Of a stretch of 64,000 nucleotides of DNA, positions 26,236 to 39,176 are shown one piece after another (position 1 is the stretch's first letter; every line of letters begins with the position of its first letter). Where the stretch lies: assembly GCA_017871115.1 (NCBI GenBank), contig JAFCIZ010000004.1, positions 658,501 to 722,500 of the forward strand, in the 5' to 3' direction. Under the pieces are notes generated by a model, which had not been told where the DNA came from, did no database searches, and saw nothing but the letters and a program-made list of their open reading frames with translations. The translations under genes were made by a program, and so were the position numbers. This stretch comes from Cunninghamella blakesleeana. Taxonomy: Eukaryota > Mucoromycota > Mucoromycetes > Mucorales > Cunninghamellaceae.

Positions 26236-28162
26236 TTATTTAGCACCAAAAAGAATTTCCATCTCTTCTAAAGATTTCCCTTTGGTTTCAGGAATGAAAA
26301 AGCAACCAATAAAACAAACGACACAACAAGCACCAAAGAAAAAGTAAACACCAGAGACAGTAGACATCATGAATAAAGGAACACAATAAGTAATTAGGAT
26401 AGAAAAGCCCCAATTAAGACCAAATGTAAGGGCAAGGCCTTTTGCACGAGAACGCATATTGAAGATTTCAGCAGGGTAAACGTAACTAGCCAAACCATAA
26501 CTATAAGCAAAGGAAGCGGTAAAGATATAAACAAATGCAATGATTACATTCCGAGCAATAGGATTTGTCATGGAGACATTACCGTCCATATCGATCAAAG
26601 TATATTGAGCAAACATTGCACCAATAATAAACATAGAGATGGCCATCAAGAGAGCGCCTGATTGGAAAACAAGCTTTCTACCGATTCGATCAATCAAGAA
26701 TTGTAAAGAGAGGAAAGCACAAATAGCAGATAATATTCCAGAACCTCCTGTAGCAGCAATGGATAAAGAAACATCGTTTAGTCCAGCACTCATTAAGATT
26801 TGAGTAGCATAATACCATATAGCAACACTACCAGTAAAAGCTGTAGAGATGGAAATAAAGAAGGCAATCATTGTACGTTTTAAATTAGTGCCTTGGAATA
26901 ATTCTGAATAAGTTCTTTCACCTAATGATTTTTCAAATTCAATCTCATTCTTGATTTCTTCATATTCCTTTTGTACTAATGGATGAGATTTATCAAGTTC
27001 GTTCATTTCGGCCAAGACTAAAAGAGCTTCTTCATGTCTATTTTGATCAATCAACCATCTAGGTGAATAGGGTAGAGTTATTACAAAACATCCAAACATA
27101 CACCCAGCAATAAGTTGAAGTAACCAAGGTGCTCGCCATGTCCAATCCGTTGTCAAATAACTGGTTCCAAAGGTAACAAAATAACCAATTACTTGTCCAA
27201 CTGTACTCATTAAAGTAAATAAACTAATTAGTCGTCCACGAATATCAGGTGGGGCAATTTCAGAATGATACCTAATAAAATAAACATATATTAAAGTTTA
27301 TGTAATTAGTATGCATAAAAATAAAAACATCACATTCTTTTTTTTTTTTTTTAAAAAAAAAAATATATATTCCCATTGATCATCTTGATTTTTTTTATTT
27401 GATTTTTTCCCCATATATATATATATATATACATTATAAACTTACAAAGGAATAGCACTTGACAATAAACCAGCACCTAAACCATTGATTAATCGTGCAG
27501 CACATAAAAGCCCAAAGTTATAACCAATAATTTCAAAAGCAATACCAATAACAAAAACAACAGTAGCACCAACAATAGAATATTTACGACTAAAACGATC
27601 TATTGATATTCACACACAGGTATATACATAAATAAATATATAGATTACAAGTTAGAAAGCAGACTGAAACATACCTTTTTTTCCCAAGAGCATAGATATA
27701 TAAATATATATATATGTATGTATGTATAATTATTTTACCACAAAAATAACCAGAGAAAAAAGAGCCTAACGCAGCAGTCATTAAATAAAAGGCCAATAAT
27801 AAACCTTGAAGATAGTTATAATTTTCGTCTGTGAAAAATTTACCCTTAAATATAGGATTGCTTAGAATAGGGCCTATAGTTCCAGTATCATAACCTATTC
27901 AAAATATTAAAAAGTTAAAAGATAAAAGAAAAAAAAGATAAAGATAAATAAATAGTTGGTTTTGAAGGAGATATCATCATTAAAAAAAAAGTCTTATGTT
28001 TCAATACATACCACACATAGCACCACCAAGAGCAGCAATTGTAGAAGAAATATAAACTGATTTACGAAAAGGTTTTACTTCTTCCGAAACATCAGCTGTA
28101 TAAGCTGAATCTCTTGTTGAATTATATGAGGGTTGATCCGCTTGAAGTTTACTAGTTGCCAT
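26236..28162 (-). CDS. MFS sugar porter (hexose transporter family)
   Basis: Four exons (28162-28012, 27894-27739, 27599-27446, 27271-26236) give 498 residues, normal for a 12-TM sugar porter. Family marks are GYDTGTIGPIL in TM1, DRFSRKYSIV after TM2 and ARLINGLGAGLLSS. Others are LYHSEIAPPDIRGRL, the SPRWLIDQNRHEEAL loop, DRIGRKLVF and the C-terminal PETKGKSLEEME. It should be a proton-coupled or facilitative monosaccharide transporter of the plasma membrane; the substrate is not readable. The internal Met at 27210 is not the start, because the upstream exons supply TM1 to TM4. Confidence 0.93.
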
Positions 28163-28661
28163 TTTTATTATTATTATTATTATTAATTTATTTCAAACAA
28201 CAATAATAATAAAAAATTAATGAAGGAAAAAGAAAAAAAAGGGACCAGCTTCAAAAAAAAATTTTTTTAAGATCAAAAAAATTATAACTAATTAAACCTC
28301 CGAAACCTTATTTTATTAAAAAAGATAACAGTGTACACTTATTTATTAATATTTATAATATATAAATATGTAATATCAACTATTGTAATTATAAAATATA
28401 TATATATATATATATATTTACATATATACATATATATATATTACAAATGATAAATTATTATACTTATTTTTTTATTGTATGTCTATATTGAATATTCGAT
28501 TGCGGTCCTTTAAACCAGTATATTTTTAAGAGTTTAAGAGTATCATGGGTATATTCGTACGAATAACACGACCAACTTTTGATTTTTTTTCTAATTCATC
28601 CTCTATGTACATATTTATTCTTCTTCTTTTAGCTATGGTATATATTATTGGTCGTAAAGTG

Positions 28662-28751
<90 letters not shown>

Positions 28752-29309
28752 GTACATCAAAAAAAAAAATATCATAAACGAGGTCATTTATTTAATGTAT
28801 ATGTAGAATGATCGATTGCTTGTTTGTCTTTATAAAGTGATAGAATGATATGTACTTGTGACAGTATTTTTATATTTCTGTCAAATATATAAATTTAGTT
28901 TGAAGATATGCAAATTGGGCAGAATTTAAATATAATATTGCATTAATACCCTGAAACCATTGAATACTACCATAAAAGGCGATTCTGTTACTTTATGTAT
29001 TTTATTTATTCATGTAATCATTATTTTAAAAATAATAGAATGATAAATGTTGTTATTATAAATATAAAGCTATTAGTCTACGAGGTAGATTAAAGTAATA
29101 ATTAATATATGTATGTATATATTAAAGTTGTATACAAAAAAAAGTGCACTGAATTTTACTTGAAATAGCATATGAATATAGTGAATAGAATGATTGGTGA
29201 AAAGCATATTTAAACTCAGCAAGGCTAAATTATTTAATCCCTTCCCACGATTTTTTCTCATACTTATTTCAACCTTTTTTTTCTCTCTCTTTCTCTCTTC
29301 CTGATACAT
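28163..29309. other. Divergent intergenic region with (AAT)n
   Basis: This is the shared upstream region of the sugar porter (-) and the Nudix gene (+). It holds a 90-bp AAT microsatellite and a T/C-rich tract at about 29256-29302 that ends 8 bases before the Nudix ATG. No other coding potential is convincing. Confidence 0.45.
28662..28751. repeat. (AAT)n microsatellite, about 30 units
   Basis: A perfect trinucleotide run of about 90 bp, the longest in the window. It creates a spurious poly-isoleucine ORF on the + strand. Confidence 0.95.
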
Positions 29310-30930
29310 ATGAAGACTCTTCAGTTACTAAGTGTGGGTAAATTTTTATTATATAATTACATATACACAATTAAGATTGTTTAAAAAAGTAAAAGCAATT
29401 AAAAATAAAATAAAATCTATTTCTCTCTTTACTATTTCTATTTTTATAAACTTTTTCTCTCTTTTTTTATACGAACGCTTTATTTGTAAACAACAGGTCA
29501 AACAAGACAAATGTCAACCACTATTAAAAACGTTATTCGCCCTTCATCTTCGTAAGTTCGTTCTATATCATGCAACGTTGTTTATTTTATTTTATTTTCA
29601 TGTTATTCACGTCTTATATTTATTACTATATACATTTGTATTTACAAAGGCTTATTGTAGCTTCGCCTATACCTAAAAAGGACCAAGTGAAAGGGCAAGC
29701 CGACTATAATACGCTTATGTTGAAACGGTACACAGTAATAATAAATAAATAAAGGTATAAGAAAATATAAAGGTATGCCGAAACTAACTTTGATTCTTTA
29801 TTATTGATTTTATATTTTCAGTAACGGAAGGAGTAGTTTTGTTCATGCTCATGTATTTCCTGGCGGTGTTAACGATAAATATGATGATGCTCAATATTGG
29901 CAAGGTACTTTTAACGAAGCTCACAAAGATAAATTGTAAAATAAAAGTATAATAATATCAATAACATCAAATGAAAATTTTATGGAAATCGAAAAAAAAA
30001 AATATTAATATATGTTTCTTTTCTCTTTTTTAGTTTCAATTCGAAAATATGTGCCATTCGAGAAACATTTGAAGAATCAGGTTTATTACTATCTCACCCA
30101 CCTCTTTATAAAATCCCAACATTAGATATTGAATTATGGCGTAAAAAAGTTCATGATGATGCTTCTCAATTTAAGTTAATGTGCGACCAATATCAATTAA
30201 CACCAGCCATTGATAATTTAATTCCTTTTGCTAATTGGATTACACCTGTTGTTGAAAAAAAGCGTTACAACACGTTATTCTTTCTTACAGTATTAAAGCC
30301 TTCTGATAAAAATGAAGAAATATTAAAAGTAGCTGCTGATGGTAATGAAACTTTACAATTTGATTGGTTTACACCCCAACAAGGTAAATAAAACAGAAAT
30401 GAATAATTTTATTTTTATTAAAAGAAGAAGAGGAATAAAACAAGAATATATAATAAAATTCAAGATGATATCGATGAGAAGTAACTTTAATTTTTCTTAA
30501 TATATATATAGCTTTGGATCAATTTAATGAAAAAAAAATCAAATTAATTCCACCTCAATGGTACGCTCTTCATTGTTTAAATCAATATCCTCAACATAAA
30601 GATATATTAGAAAATGCAGGAATTGGTTCATTAAGAGTCAAATCTACAGGAGCACCTATTACAATCCTACCACAATTTAAATTTTTAGATGAAGCTAATA
30701 AGGAAGAAAATGAAAAATTACAGCAAGGTTATGATGCCGTTATTGTTTATCCTGGTGATGAAAAACATCATTTTCAAGGCGAAGAAACCAAAGATTATAT
30801 CTGTCAATTATCAGCTCAACACAATAAACCTGGCAACCGTCATCGATTATACATTAAAGGACATATGGAGCATTTTACTTTGGAAAAAAATGTTGATGTA
30901 GAGGATATTATTGTAAAAGCTAATTTGTAA
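29310..30930 (+). CDS. NUDT19-like Nudix hydrolase, possible mitochondrial targeting
   Basis: Six exons (29310-29337, 29497-29551, 29650-29727, 29822-29935, 30034-30383, 30512-30930) total 1044 nt, 347 residues. Residues HAHVFPGGVND match the NUDT19 group, and the Nudix catalytic core is CAIRETFEESGLLL (RExxEExG binds the metal). Members hydrolyse CoA or acyl-CoA diphosphate bonds. The C-terminus ends KANL, not a PTS1. The N-terminus, from a 28-nt first exon, is rich in K/R/S/T without acids over about 28 residues and could target mitochondria. This start depends on splicing GTGG|gtaaat. A later ATG at 29511 would shorten the protein by 14 residues. Confidence 0.85.
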
Positions 30931-31329
30931 TATTATTTATTTATTTATATATATATATTGTTTTATTTTTTCCAAAAATAAATATAATGTAGATCTTTTT
31001 TAAATGAATTTAAAATAAAAATCAAATTTTTTTAATAATATAAATATTATGAAGATCATTTTTTATTTTTTTACATCTAATTTTGGAAAAATAAATTTAT
31101 GAATGACCAAAAAAAATAAATAAAAAAAATAAAATAAAATACATCTTGTAAAAAAAAAAAGTATATATTCTATGTATATACACTTTTTATTTTATTTATT
31201 AATATATTAATAATAACAAAGATATGAATTAAAATAAATAAATAAATGAATAAATGAATGTTTTTTATGTATAAAATGAAAGTGAATGAATAAATAATAT
31301 ATACAATGGAAGGGATGTGATTTTTTTTT
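30931..31329. other. Convergent intergenic region
   Basis: The 3' flanks of the Nudix gene (+) and the unknown secreted-protein gene (-) meet here. AAATAAA-rich sequence could give polyadenylation for both. No gene is seen. Confidence 0.45.
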
Positions 31330-32283
31330 TTATATGGATTTAGAAAGGGAAGCATAATGTAAAACGGAATGAGATATTTTTTCATTTTTTTCTACGGAAG
31401 CAATGATATCCAAGATTTCATCCATACTGCTAAGATTTGACCAATTAGGATCTTCTTGAAGAGAAATGAATTTAAGATGAACTTGAGTAGAAGGAGGTAA
31501 TAAATATGTATTGAAATGATGCAAGACAGCACGCACTTGATTATCTACCATATTTAATAAAGCAGGAACATCTTGTTGAACCATTTCAGCTAATGTATAA
31601 TGCATTTGTTCTTTAATATAACTATCCACTTTATCTAAATAGGCATATGTATTGCTTTTTAGGCATTGGTAATCAATGGTTTTATCCTTTTTTTCTTGAT
31701 TTTCTATTTTTCCTTCATCATCATCATCATCTATATCATTATTATTATCTTGTTGTTCTCGATAAAAACAGAGATCGTATAATTTCTTTTCCATGAATTC
31801 TTTTAAAGGTGTTGAATCCAAAGCATTTGAGGAGCTATGACCATACCACATACTTGGTAATTGATCTTGTACAAAAGAAGCTATAGCCGCTTGAAGTTGA
31901 TCTAAAAGTAATTCTATATCTACTTCATTATAATCATATGAATGGTGATGTTGGTTTTGTTGTTGTTGTTGTATATTTAATTTGACAGTATTTTGTACTT
32001 GCAAAGCTAATCGCTTTGATAATATGGAAATAGCTGTTTCCAAGTGTTCAATCATAATATGGGAAGAGAGCATATGTGTGAATCGTGTTGTGTCTATAAA
32101 AAAATTTTCTTCCTTTTCTTGTTCGTGTTCTTGTTGAAGTTTTATATCCATAGGGTTTATAAAAGGTGTCTGCTGGGCATTTTGAATATATTCAATTTTA
32201 TTATTAATGTCGTGAACTGGTAATGATAATACAAAAATAGGTAGTAATAATAAAATACTACCCAAACATTTTATGAGAAGCAT
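31330..32283 (-). CDS. Unknown secreted protein, single exon
   Basis: An intronless ORF of 317 residues, the only complete gene in the window without an intron. The first 20 residues (MLLIKCLGSILLLLPIFVLS) form a strong signal peptide. The mature part is acidic and helical-looking, with low-complexity patches: a Q/H-rich run (QQQQQNQHHH) and a D-rich run (DIDDDDDE). It has only three mature cysteines (LCF, QCL) and no transmembrane segment after the signal. I do not recognise a family. It could be a lineage-specific secreted or vacuolar protein. Codon use looks like its neighbours and an ORF of this length in AT-rich DNA is unlikely by chance. Confidence 0.7.
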   Translation of the reverse strand: MLLIKCLGSILLLLPIFVLSLPVHDINNKIEYIQNAQQTPFINPMDIKLQQEHEQEKEENFFIDTTRFTHMLSSHIMIEHLETAISILSKRLALQVQNTVKLNIQQQQQNQHHHSYDYNEVDIELLLDQLQAAIASFVQDQLPSMWYGHSSSNALDSTPLKEFMEKKLYDLCFYREQQDNNNDIDDDDDEGKIENQEKKDKTIDYQCLKSNTYAYLDKVDSYIKEQMHYTLAEMVQQDVPALLNMVDNQVRAVLHHFNTYLLPPSTQVHLKFISLQEDPNWSNLSSMDEILDIIASVEKNEKISHSVLHYASLSKSI

Positions 32284-32819
32284 TCTTATTAAAAGAAAAG
32301 AAAAAGATATCTATATTTTATATATATGTTTATATATAAAGAGGTATATTTTATAGAAATATATATATATATATGTTTTTTGGAAAAAGGAAGAAAAAGT
32401 AAAAAATTGGAAAAAAAAGGGGAATTTAAATAGGAAGGATCGATCATTTAAATATCGGAGGTCGTTTTTTATATCTTTTTTTAGAAACTTAAAAATGTTA
32501 GCTTCAAAGTTTATTTAAGGCTTAGTGTATTCCACAATATAATTTTATATTAATATAATAATTAAAGTAATAATAATAAAATGTTTTATAACTTGTTAAT
32601 CAAAAAATACTGTTTTCAGGAAAGATTTATTATTATTATTATTTTTTATAAAGATAACTATAAACTATCAGTAATCTATACTTTAGGTAGAAATTTTTCT
32701 TTCATATGGATTAGCAAATTTTTTTTCATTTTTTTTTTTTTCAACTCAATTTAATCCGATTATCCTTTTACTTATATATAGTTTAGTTCATTTTTTTATT
32801 GACTGAATTATTTTATAGA
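32284..32819. other. Intergenic, secreted-protein promoter
   Basis: This lies between the secreted-protein start and the calpain stop, both on the - strand. No ORF. A TA run and a homopurine stretch (about 32383-32425, pyrimidine-rich on the coding strand) are compatible with a promoter. Confidence 0.4.
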
Positions 32820-33142
32820 TCACCTATCATTTCTAATATTTATTGGTCGATCGCTAAATACTATTGCAGAAAATTCCCCAACTATATCCTTTTCATGAGT
32901 TGCAAATACTATAATATAACCTATGGTTATATAGTTGTATATATGTGCGTGTGTGTAAGAATAGAATAATAAAAAGTGAAAAAAGTAAAAATATGAAAGA
33001 TAAAGATAAAGATAATGTAATAATGAGTATCCAGGAATTAATTTTATTCTCCGTTTTCTTCTTATTTTAATAAATTTATTACCAGTATCATTCTGACTTA
33101 GGACAGTATCCCCTGTGGTGACACCCTATGATTATAATACGT

Positions 33143-33177
<35 letters not shown>

Positions 33178-36100
33178 TATATAAATTATTAATACCTCAT
33201 ATGATAAAAAAAAATATATCCTTTTATATATATAATAAAAGTGCCTATATTTATCTTTTTATTTCTATCCCTACTTCTATCTCTATATAATATATATAAT
33301 CAGTTACCTGTATAACATTTGTATAAGGGCCTGATGTAGCAACTTCTTGGCCAAATAATTCTGTTGGATGACGTTCATAGATTGTGGCATTTATGGAAGG
33401 TACAGGATCTATTTTATCAGCCTGAAGTCGAACTCTAAAATAATAATAATAATAATCATAATAATAATAAAAAAACAATAATTCTAATTAATTGGATGAT
33501 TTCTTTTTTTTTTTTTTTTTTTTGGAGACTATACCTATTTTGTGTGATCAATTTATCCTATTTTTTTTTTTTTTTATTTTTTTTTTTTTTTTTAAAAAAA
33601 ATTTACCTGATAGTTGTCAGTTCTCGCACTTCTAAAAGGTATCTAGGGTTTTTTCCATAATTTTCATAACTAGGACATCCCATTGCACTATATCCAGATA
33701 TCCTATTATATATTTTGAGAAATTACAATGAAGATAGTAAATTAAAAAATTCCTTTTCCTATGCAAGTATTATTGTTATTATTGTTATTATTTACCATTC
33801 ACCATTAATGATCTTTCGGAACATACCCTAATAATTAAATAAGAACAAATTATTTAGTATATAATTCTAATATATTTTATACATTTATGTATATTTATTA
33901 TTATGTTTGTGATGACTCTTTACCGCTCCTTCTGCTGGTATAGGTTCAATGGTTATAGGTATATTACTTGCGGCTGTTAAAACAAATTGACCAATTAAAT
34001 CAGCTTCAAAGGTGGATGCTACGACAGTGTAATCTCCAGCTATATTTACCATATTAATTAAAAAATAATAATAAAAAATTATAAATGAATTAGTACATAA
34101 AAATAAATCACATAATATTTCTAAAAAAAGAAATTCTACCTTTAATTGTTTCTAGATCACAATAGCAAAATCCATGTCGATAAGGTCCAGATTCAGCTAA
34201 AATATCACGTACAGAAACACTATAAAATAGAAAATCAAGAAGGATATAGAATAATAATAATAAAATTATATATTTATATATTAAAGCTAATATAATTGAA
34301 TTATTTATAAAATGTTTATTATTATAATATTACCTAGTTGCTCGTTTTCCACCTTCTACCAAAAGCAAATGCACTGCAAATGATTTCGAAGTTTCTAACA
34401 TTAAAAGAAGTCCGGTATTTGTTTTTTGTTGATGATTGTAATTATTATTGGAATTGTTAGTATTATTATTGTTGTTATTATTATTATTATAATTGGAGGG
34501 TATAGTAATTTTCCATTGAGGATTATGCATATATGTAGCTTTAGACGCATTGCCACCAGCTGTTTGATCTGTCCATTGTCCTGTAATCTATATAAAATAT
34601 TATAATATAATAAAAATAATTAATTTTGGTTACTCAAATTATATTTATATATAGCATTATATTACTTTTTGTTCTATAGGATAAGGGAATGGTATTTCAT
34701 ATAATTTAAAAGGTGCTAATGAATATGCTCTTAATGAGAAATAGAGTGATCTTGATTTTTCATGTTGTGATACTACAATTGTGTATTTACTTGTACCAGG
34801 TGGTGCATTGAATCGAACCTATATTAGATTAATATATATAAATATTGAATATATTCAATTAAAACTTTAAAATACTGTATTCCATCGTTTTATACTATAT
34901 TAGCTATATTACCAAAATATGTGGACTATTAACATAAAGTCCCTAAAGTAAAAAAATTACCAAAAATAAGATAAAGTAAAATGAAAAAATGATATCATTT
35001 AAGAAAATTCTACCCTTTTGATTATTATTATTTTTAATATTTTTTAATTTTACTTCTTTAAATGGTTCACCAGGATAAAAGATACGTTCACCGTTAGCAT
35101 CATTATATACATGTAATGTAATATAGTCAATGTTTTCTTCTTCAGTAACCATAATATGCTTTGATAATAAAAGCCTTACAGCGGCTGGTTTTTTATCTGG
35201 TACATTTATAGTTAAACCAAATTGTGGATTATAACCTATTTTTTTTTTTAAAAAAAAAGTAGATACAATATTTTTAAGTATATATGACTTGATCACGTAC
35301 ATCTTTTTTTTTTTTTTTTTTTTTGCTATTCCTTTTTTCTTTAATTTTACCTAAATTATAAATATCTTTTTTTGGCCCAACATTTTCAGGCCATAAACTA
35401 GAATAAATGTAGAAATATAATAATCATGGTTAATAATTATAAGGTTTGAAATTTTATTTTTATTATTTTCTATCTATCTTTTAATGTATATATATTAACT
35501 TACGAGTGTAGTACCCAACGGTGTGTAAATAATTCCGGGTTCCAATTCAAGTGAATAGAAGTAAAGTTTTCACAAACAGACTCATAATCAATCCAAAAAA
35601 TGCCATCATCATTTTGTTCTGCTATTGAGGGATCATAGTTTAATGCTTCCATTAATTCTGCTGTCCAATTTGTTGTATCTAAATGACTATAAGGGCCACA
35701 CCATCTTTTATGACTCCATGGATTTTTTACCAACATAAATCTAACACCTTTAACAACTTTAATATCTAATAAAATAAGGATAACATTAAATTATTGAGTA
35801 TTTTACTAAAAGTTATTTTATTTTATTGATAAGTATATATATATATATATTTACCTATAACGGCATAAGCGTGTGTTGGTACCAATCCTTTTTCTGTAGC
35901 TTCTTCTTCCGTCATTTCACCTGTAGCAATTGTTATAAGTGCATCACCTATATAAAGATGGTTATTTGGAGGATGTTAATATATTTGATCTTATTTTAAC
36001 TCATGACAGTACTATTTTAGTTTATAACACTATTATTTTACCATATATTGCTCCATGTAACATACGATCCCATACACTATCTGCAACAAAATGCTTCCTA

Positions 36101-39100
36101 AATAATAAAAGAAAATATAATAAAAATTAGAATGAAAAAATAATAATAATCATAATCAAAATCATAATAATATTTATATATGTAGTTACTCATTGATAAA
36201 AATATGTTCAGGGATCCAGCCAGTTAAACAGCTAAAAAATAATAGAAAAATAATAGAGAAAAAAAAAAAAAGAATATTTCATAAAATGTTATTATAGTTC
36301 AAGTTGATAATATTAATTTTAACATTTCATCATTATAAAGCTTACTATAGATCTATACCAGAGTTACTATTAATATAATTATTATATATATATTAGTACT
36401 TAAGCTTTTTTTTTATCTCTTTAGATTTTATTAGGTAGTACTTACGACCCAGGAAAATCATACCCGCCCATTATTTTCATATACTATTATTATTATGATT
36501 AGATTTTTTTATAAAATAAAATAAGGTAAAAAATATATTAGTTTACTATAATAAATATATGCCATGAAATTATTTTATATTATTAATAGATATTTACAGC
36601 TTTTTCAATAATACTTGGCCAAATTTCACCTTTGTTGGTAGAGAAAGTGCACATTAATGTATTATCACGAGATACAGGTAGAAGATCATCAACCACTATT
36701 TATATATAGCGAATGACATACATATACATGTTTATATATATATTAATAAGTTATAATCTCCAAGAATCACGTTGACTTATCTAATAAAATATAATTATGA
36801 TCGAAATACCTACCAACCTAAAATAAAGTATTTTAGTAATAGTGTTCATTGAATTAAGCTTTATTAAATAGTGCTCTTTTCTCTACTTTTTCTTCATTAC
36901 TTATTTTTTAATTACCTTTCGAGCTATTCCATTGTATATTAACTTAATAACATATTTCCCATTGGGATTGTAGCAAGGCTTTCCGTCTTTATCTTGAGGA
37001 TATATACATCTAGTGATTAACTGTATAAATATATAAATAATATAAACATATAAATATTCTTTTTTTTTTTAATTCATTACTATTACTATTATTATTATTT
37101 TAAACTTAATATAGTTTACCTGTTTTTTAAACTTTCTTTCATAGGCAGCAGCAACACATAAAGACGCAACAAAGGAACAATCTGTTACAATATCTTGAAT
37201 AATACTTGTGCTAATAAAACCATATAATAAAAGAAATAAAAAAATAGTAATAAGATAATTGTCTTTTCGCTATTTCTTTTTTTCATTATTCTCTACTATT
37301 ATTTTATTTTATTTTATTTTTAAAAAAAAGTTATACCTTGAAATAAGTTGAATCAATTGAGGATGCTTCATCAAGTCAGAAGGCCGTTTCCAAGCACCAA
37401 ATTTTGATAATTGTTTTTCTGATAATTGTAATGATCCATCAGGGTCTCTATGTATATATATATATATATATATATGTAAATAAATATGTTTGTTATGATT
37501 ATAAAGATATAAAATTAGGTGCAATGATTATAAAAAAAAAGTTGTCTTACAAAAACTTGTCTGGAGATGAGAACCATTCCTTTAAATCAGATTCATCTAT
37601 CCATGGCAAATACACTCTATCGTTTACACTTGATGTGGTTTTTAATACTTCAATTTCAGCAGCCGATAAACGTTGAGTAACAATGTCATCCGTTGGATTG
37701 TTATCGTTTATAGATTTAGTTGAAGATATAGTTGATGGGGAGCGTTGATGTTTTCTTTCATAAATACCATTATTATTATTATTTGTACTATTGTTAGTTA
37801 TTTGTGAATCAGGGACAGAAGAAAATGAAGATGACCGTGACCGTAATGATGTAGGATTGTTATCTTGAATAGCTAGCATGAAAAAATAAAAATAAAAATA
37901 TATAAAATTAAACGATATATAGATGTATTCAATAAAGAAACATTTTAAAATATTACTACAGTTACTTTTTTTCCCTTTCTTTACCAAGTAATCCGGTGGA
38001 CTGAAAAAGTTGATTTTGATTTTGTAACACCTTTATATCTTCAGCTTTTTCCATCGCTTTTAAAAATTTTTCCCGCATTTTAACTCTTTCTTTTTCATCA
38101 TTTTCTAAACCTAGAAAAATTAAATAATATAATAAACATAATCAATAAAAAGTAGGTTTATATATAGATACTATTTAGTTATTTCTATGAAAGATGGATA
38201 TATATTTATATTTACATTTAAACGCTTTCAAGTACCATTCGGCTGAGTCTGAGTAATATTTAAAAGCATTATCAAAATATTTTTTGTCTTCGTTATGTTC
38301 ACCTTGAGAAAAAGAAAACTTAAATAAAAGTATCTATCAGTATTGTTCTTATATATACATATATAAATATATTATTTTTTCAGTTAAAAAATAAAATAAA
38401 AAAAAGGTACCTGTCCTTTTTCTGCAAACAAATCATATTCAGTTTGCTCTATATCTTCTTCATCGGTCTCGTCAATGGTTGTTATTATTTGATTACTATC
38501 TTTACAATTACGTATATTATTTTTATCATTATTATTTATATGGTTTGAATGGTGAATTATATTATGAGATGCATCAGGATGAGTTAACACTGATGTGGTG
38601 GTAGTAACAGCTGTTGAATATCGTTCTAGCTGCTTTGTTCTAAGTAAATATTCATTTGACTTTAATAAAAGTTGTTCTCTTTTAGTGTGCCCATGAGTTT
38701 CTATACATTCAGCTATAATATATCAAGAATAAAATGTTTTTAATACACGTTACATAAAGAGTAATTACATAAAAAAATGGTTTCATATATTTTTAATCTC
38801 ATTTCAAAACGTACCTTGTAACACTGTTTCAAACAACTATTTTTTTTATAAATAAAATAAAATAAATGTAATTAGTAATTCTATTTGTATAGATATATTA
38901 TATTATATTGTATTATAATATTACTTTTATAACACCATGGTACGCTTTATTAGCTTCAGTATATTGACCTTTTTTATCAAGAGCAACTGCATCACTTGCT
39001 AAAGAAAAAGCGCTATTTAATAAAATTGCAGCACAGCCGTCCTTAGCAAGACCTGTTAAAAGAATAATAGTAAACAATTTATAAAAATATTAATTAAAAA

Positions 39101-39176
39101 ATATACAAATAAAAAGTGAGTAGAAATATAGAATATTTTTTTATTTACAGTCAGTGGAGTTATGAATATTTGCCAT
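32820..39176 (-). CDS. RIM13: Calpain-7/PalB (Rim13)-type cysteine protease with MIT region
   Basis: Thirty exons from 39176 to 32820, summing to 3213 nt (1070 residues). Exon starts in coding order: 39176, 39052, 38836, 38712, 38318, 38110, 37872, 37447, 37210, 37020, 36817, 36695, 36483, 36366, 36231, 36097, 35947, 35765, 35397, 35235, 34942, 34818, 34587, 34219, 34039, 33827, 33702, 33434, 33125, 32920. The N-terminus has one or two MIT-like helical regions, which bind ESCRT-III. A catalytic calpain domain follows with Cys392 (DCSFVASL), His558 (HAYAV) and Asn578 (KNPW). Two C2-like beta domains end the protein. Fungal orthologues process the PacC/Rim101 pH-response factor. Exon 11 (36814-36817) is only 4 nt; without it the frame breaks. 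An Asn-rich insert sits in exon 23. Confidence 0.92.
36814..36817 (-). other. RIM13: 4-nt microexon (exon 11 of the calpain gene)
   Basis: The exon is GTTG on the coding strand, bounded by acceptor tttag and donor gtaggt. Exon 10 ends in phase 0 (..CGA AAG) and exon 12 starts with two bases, TG. Inclusion gives [11 protein letters not shown], which matches the conserved RKV(V/I)(V/I)DD of calpain-7 proteins. Skipping shifts the frame to an early stop. Flanking introns are 98 and 118 nt. Confidence 0.8.

Noticed and set aside
28545..28811. 88-codon + strand ORF with a long isoleucine run
   Set aside because: Created by the (AAT)n microsatellite; no splice partners and no family features.
34943..35053. 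Extension of calpain exon 20 through [13 protein letters not shown]
   Set aside because: The next exon then falls out of frame; the donor after GEPFKE keeps frame and gives [10 protein letters not shown], which fits the domain.
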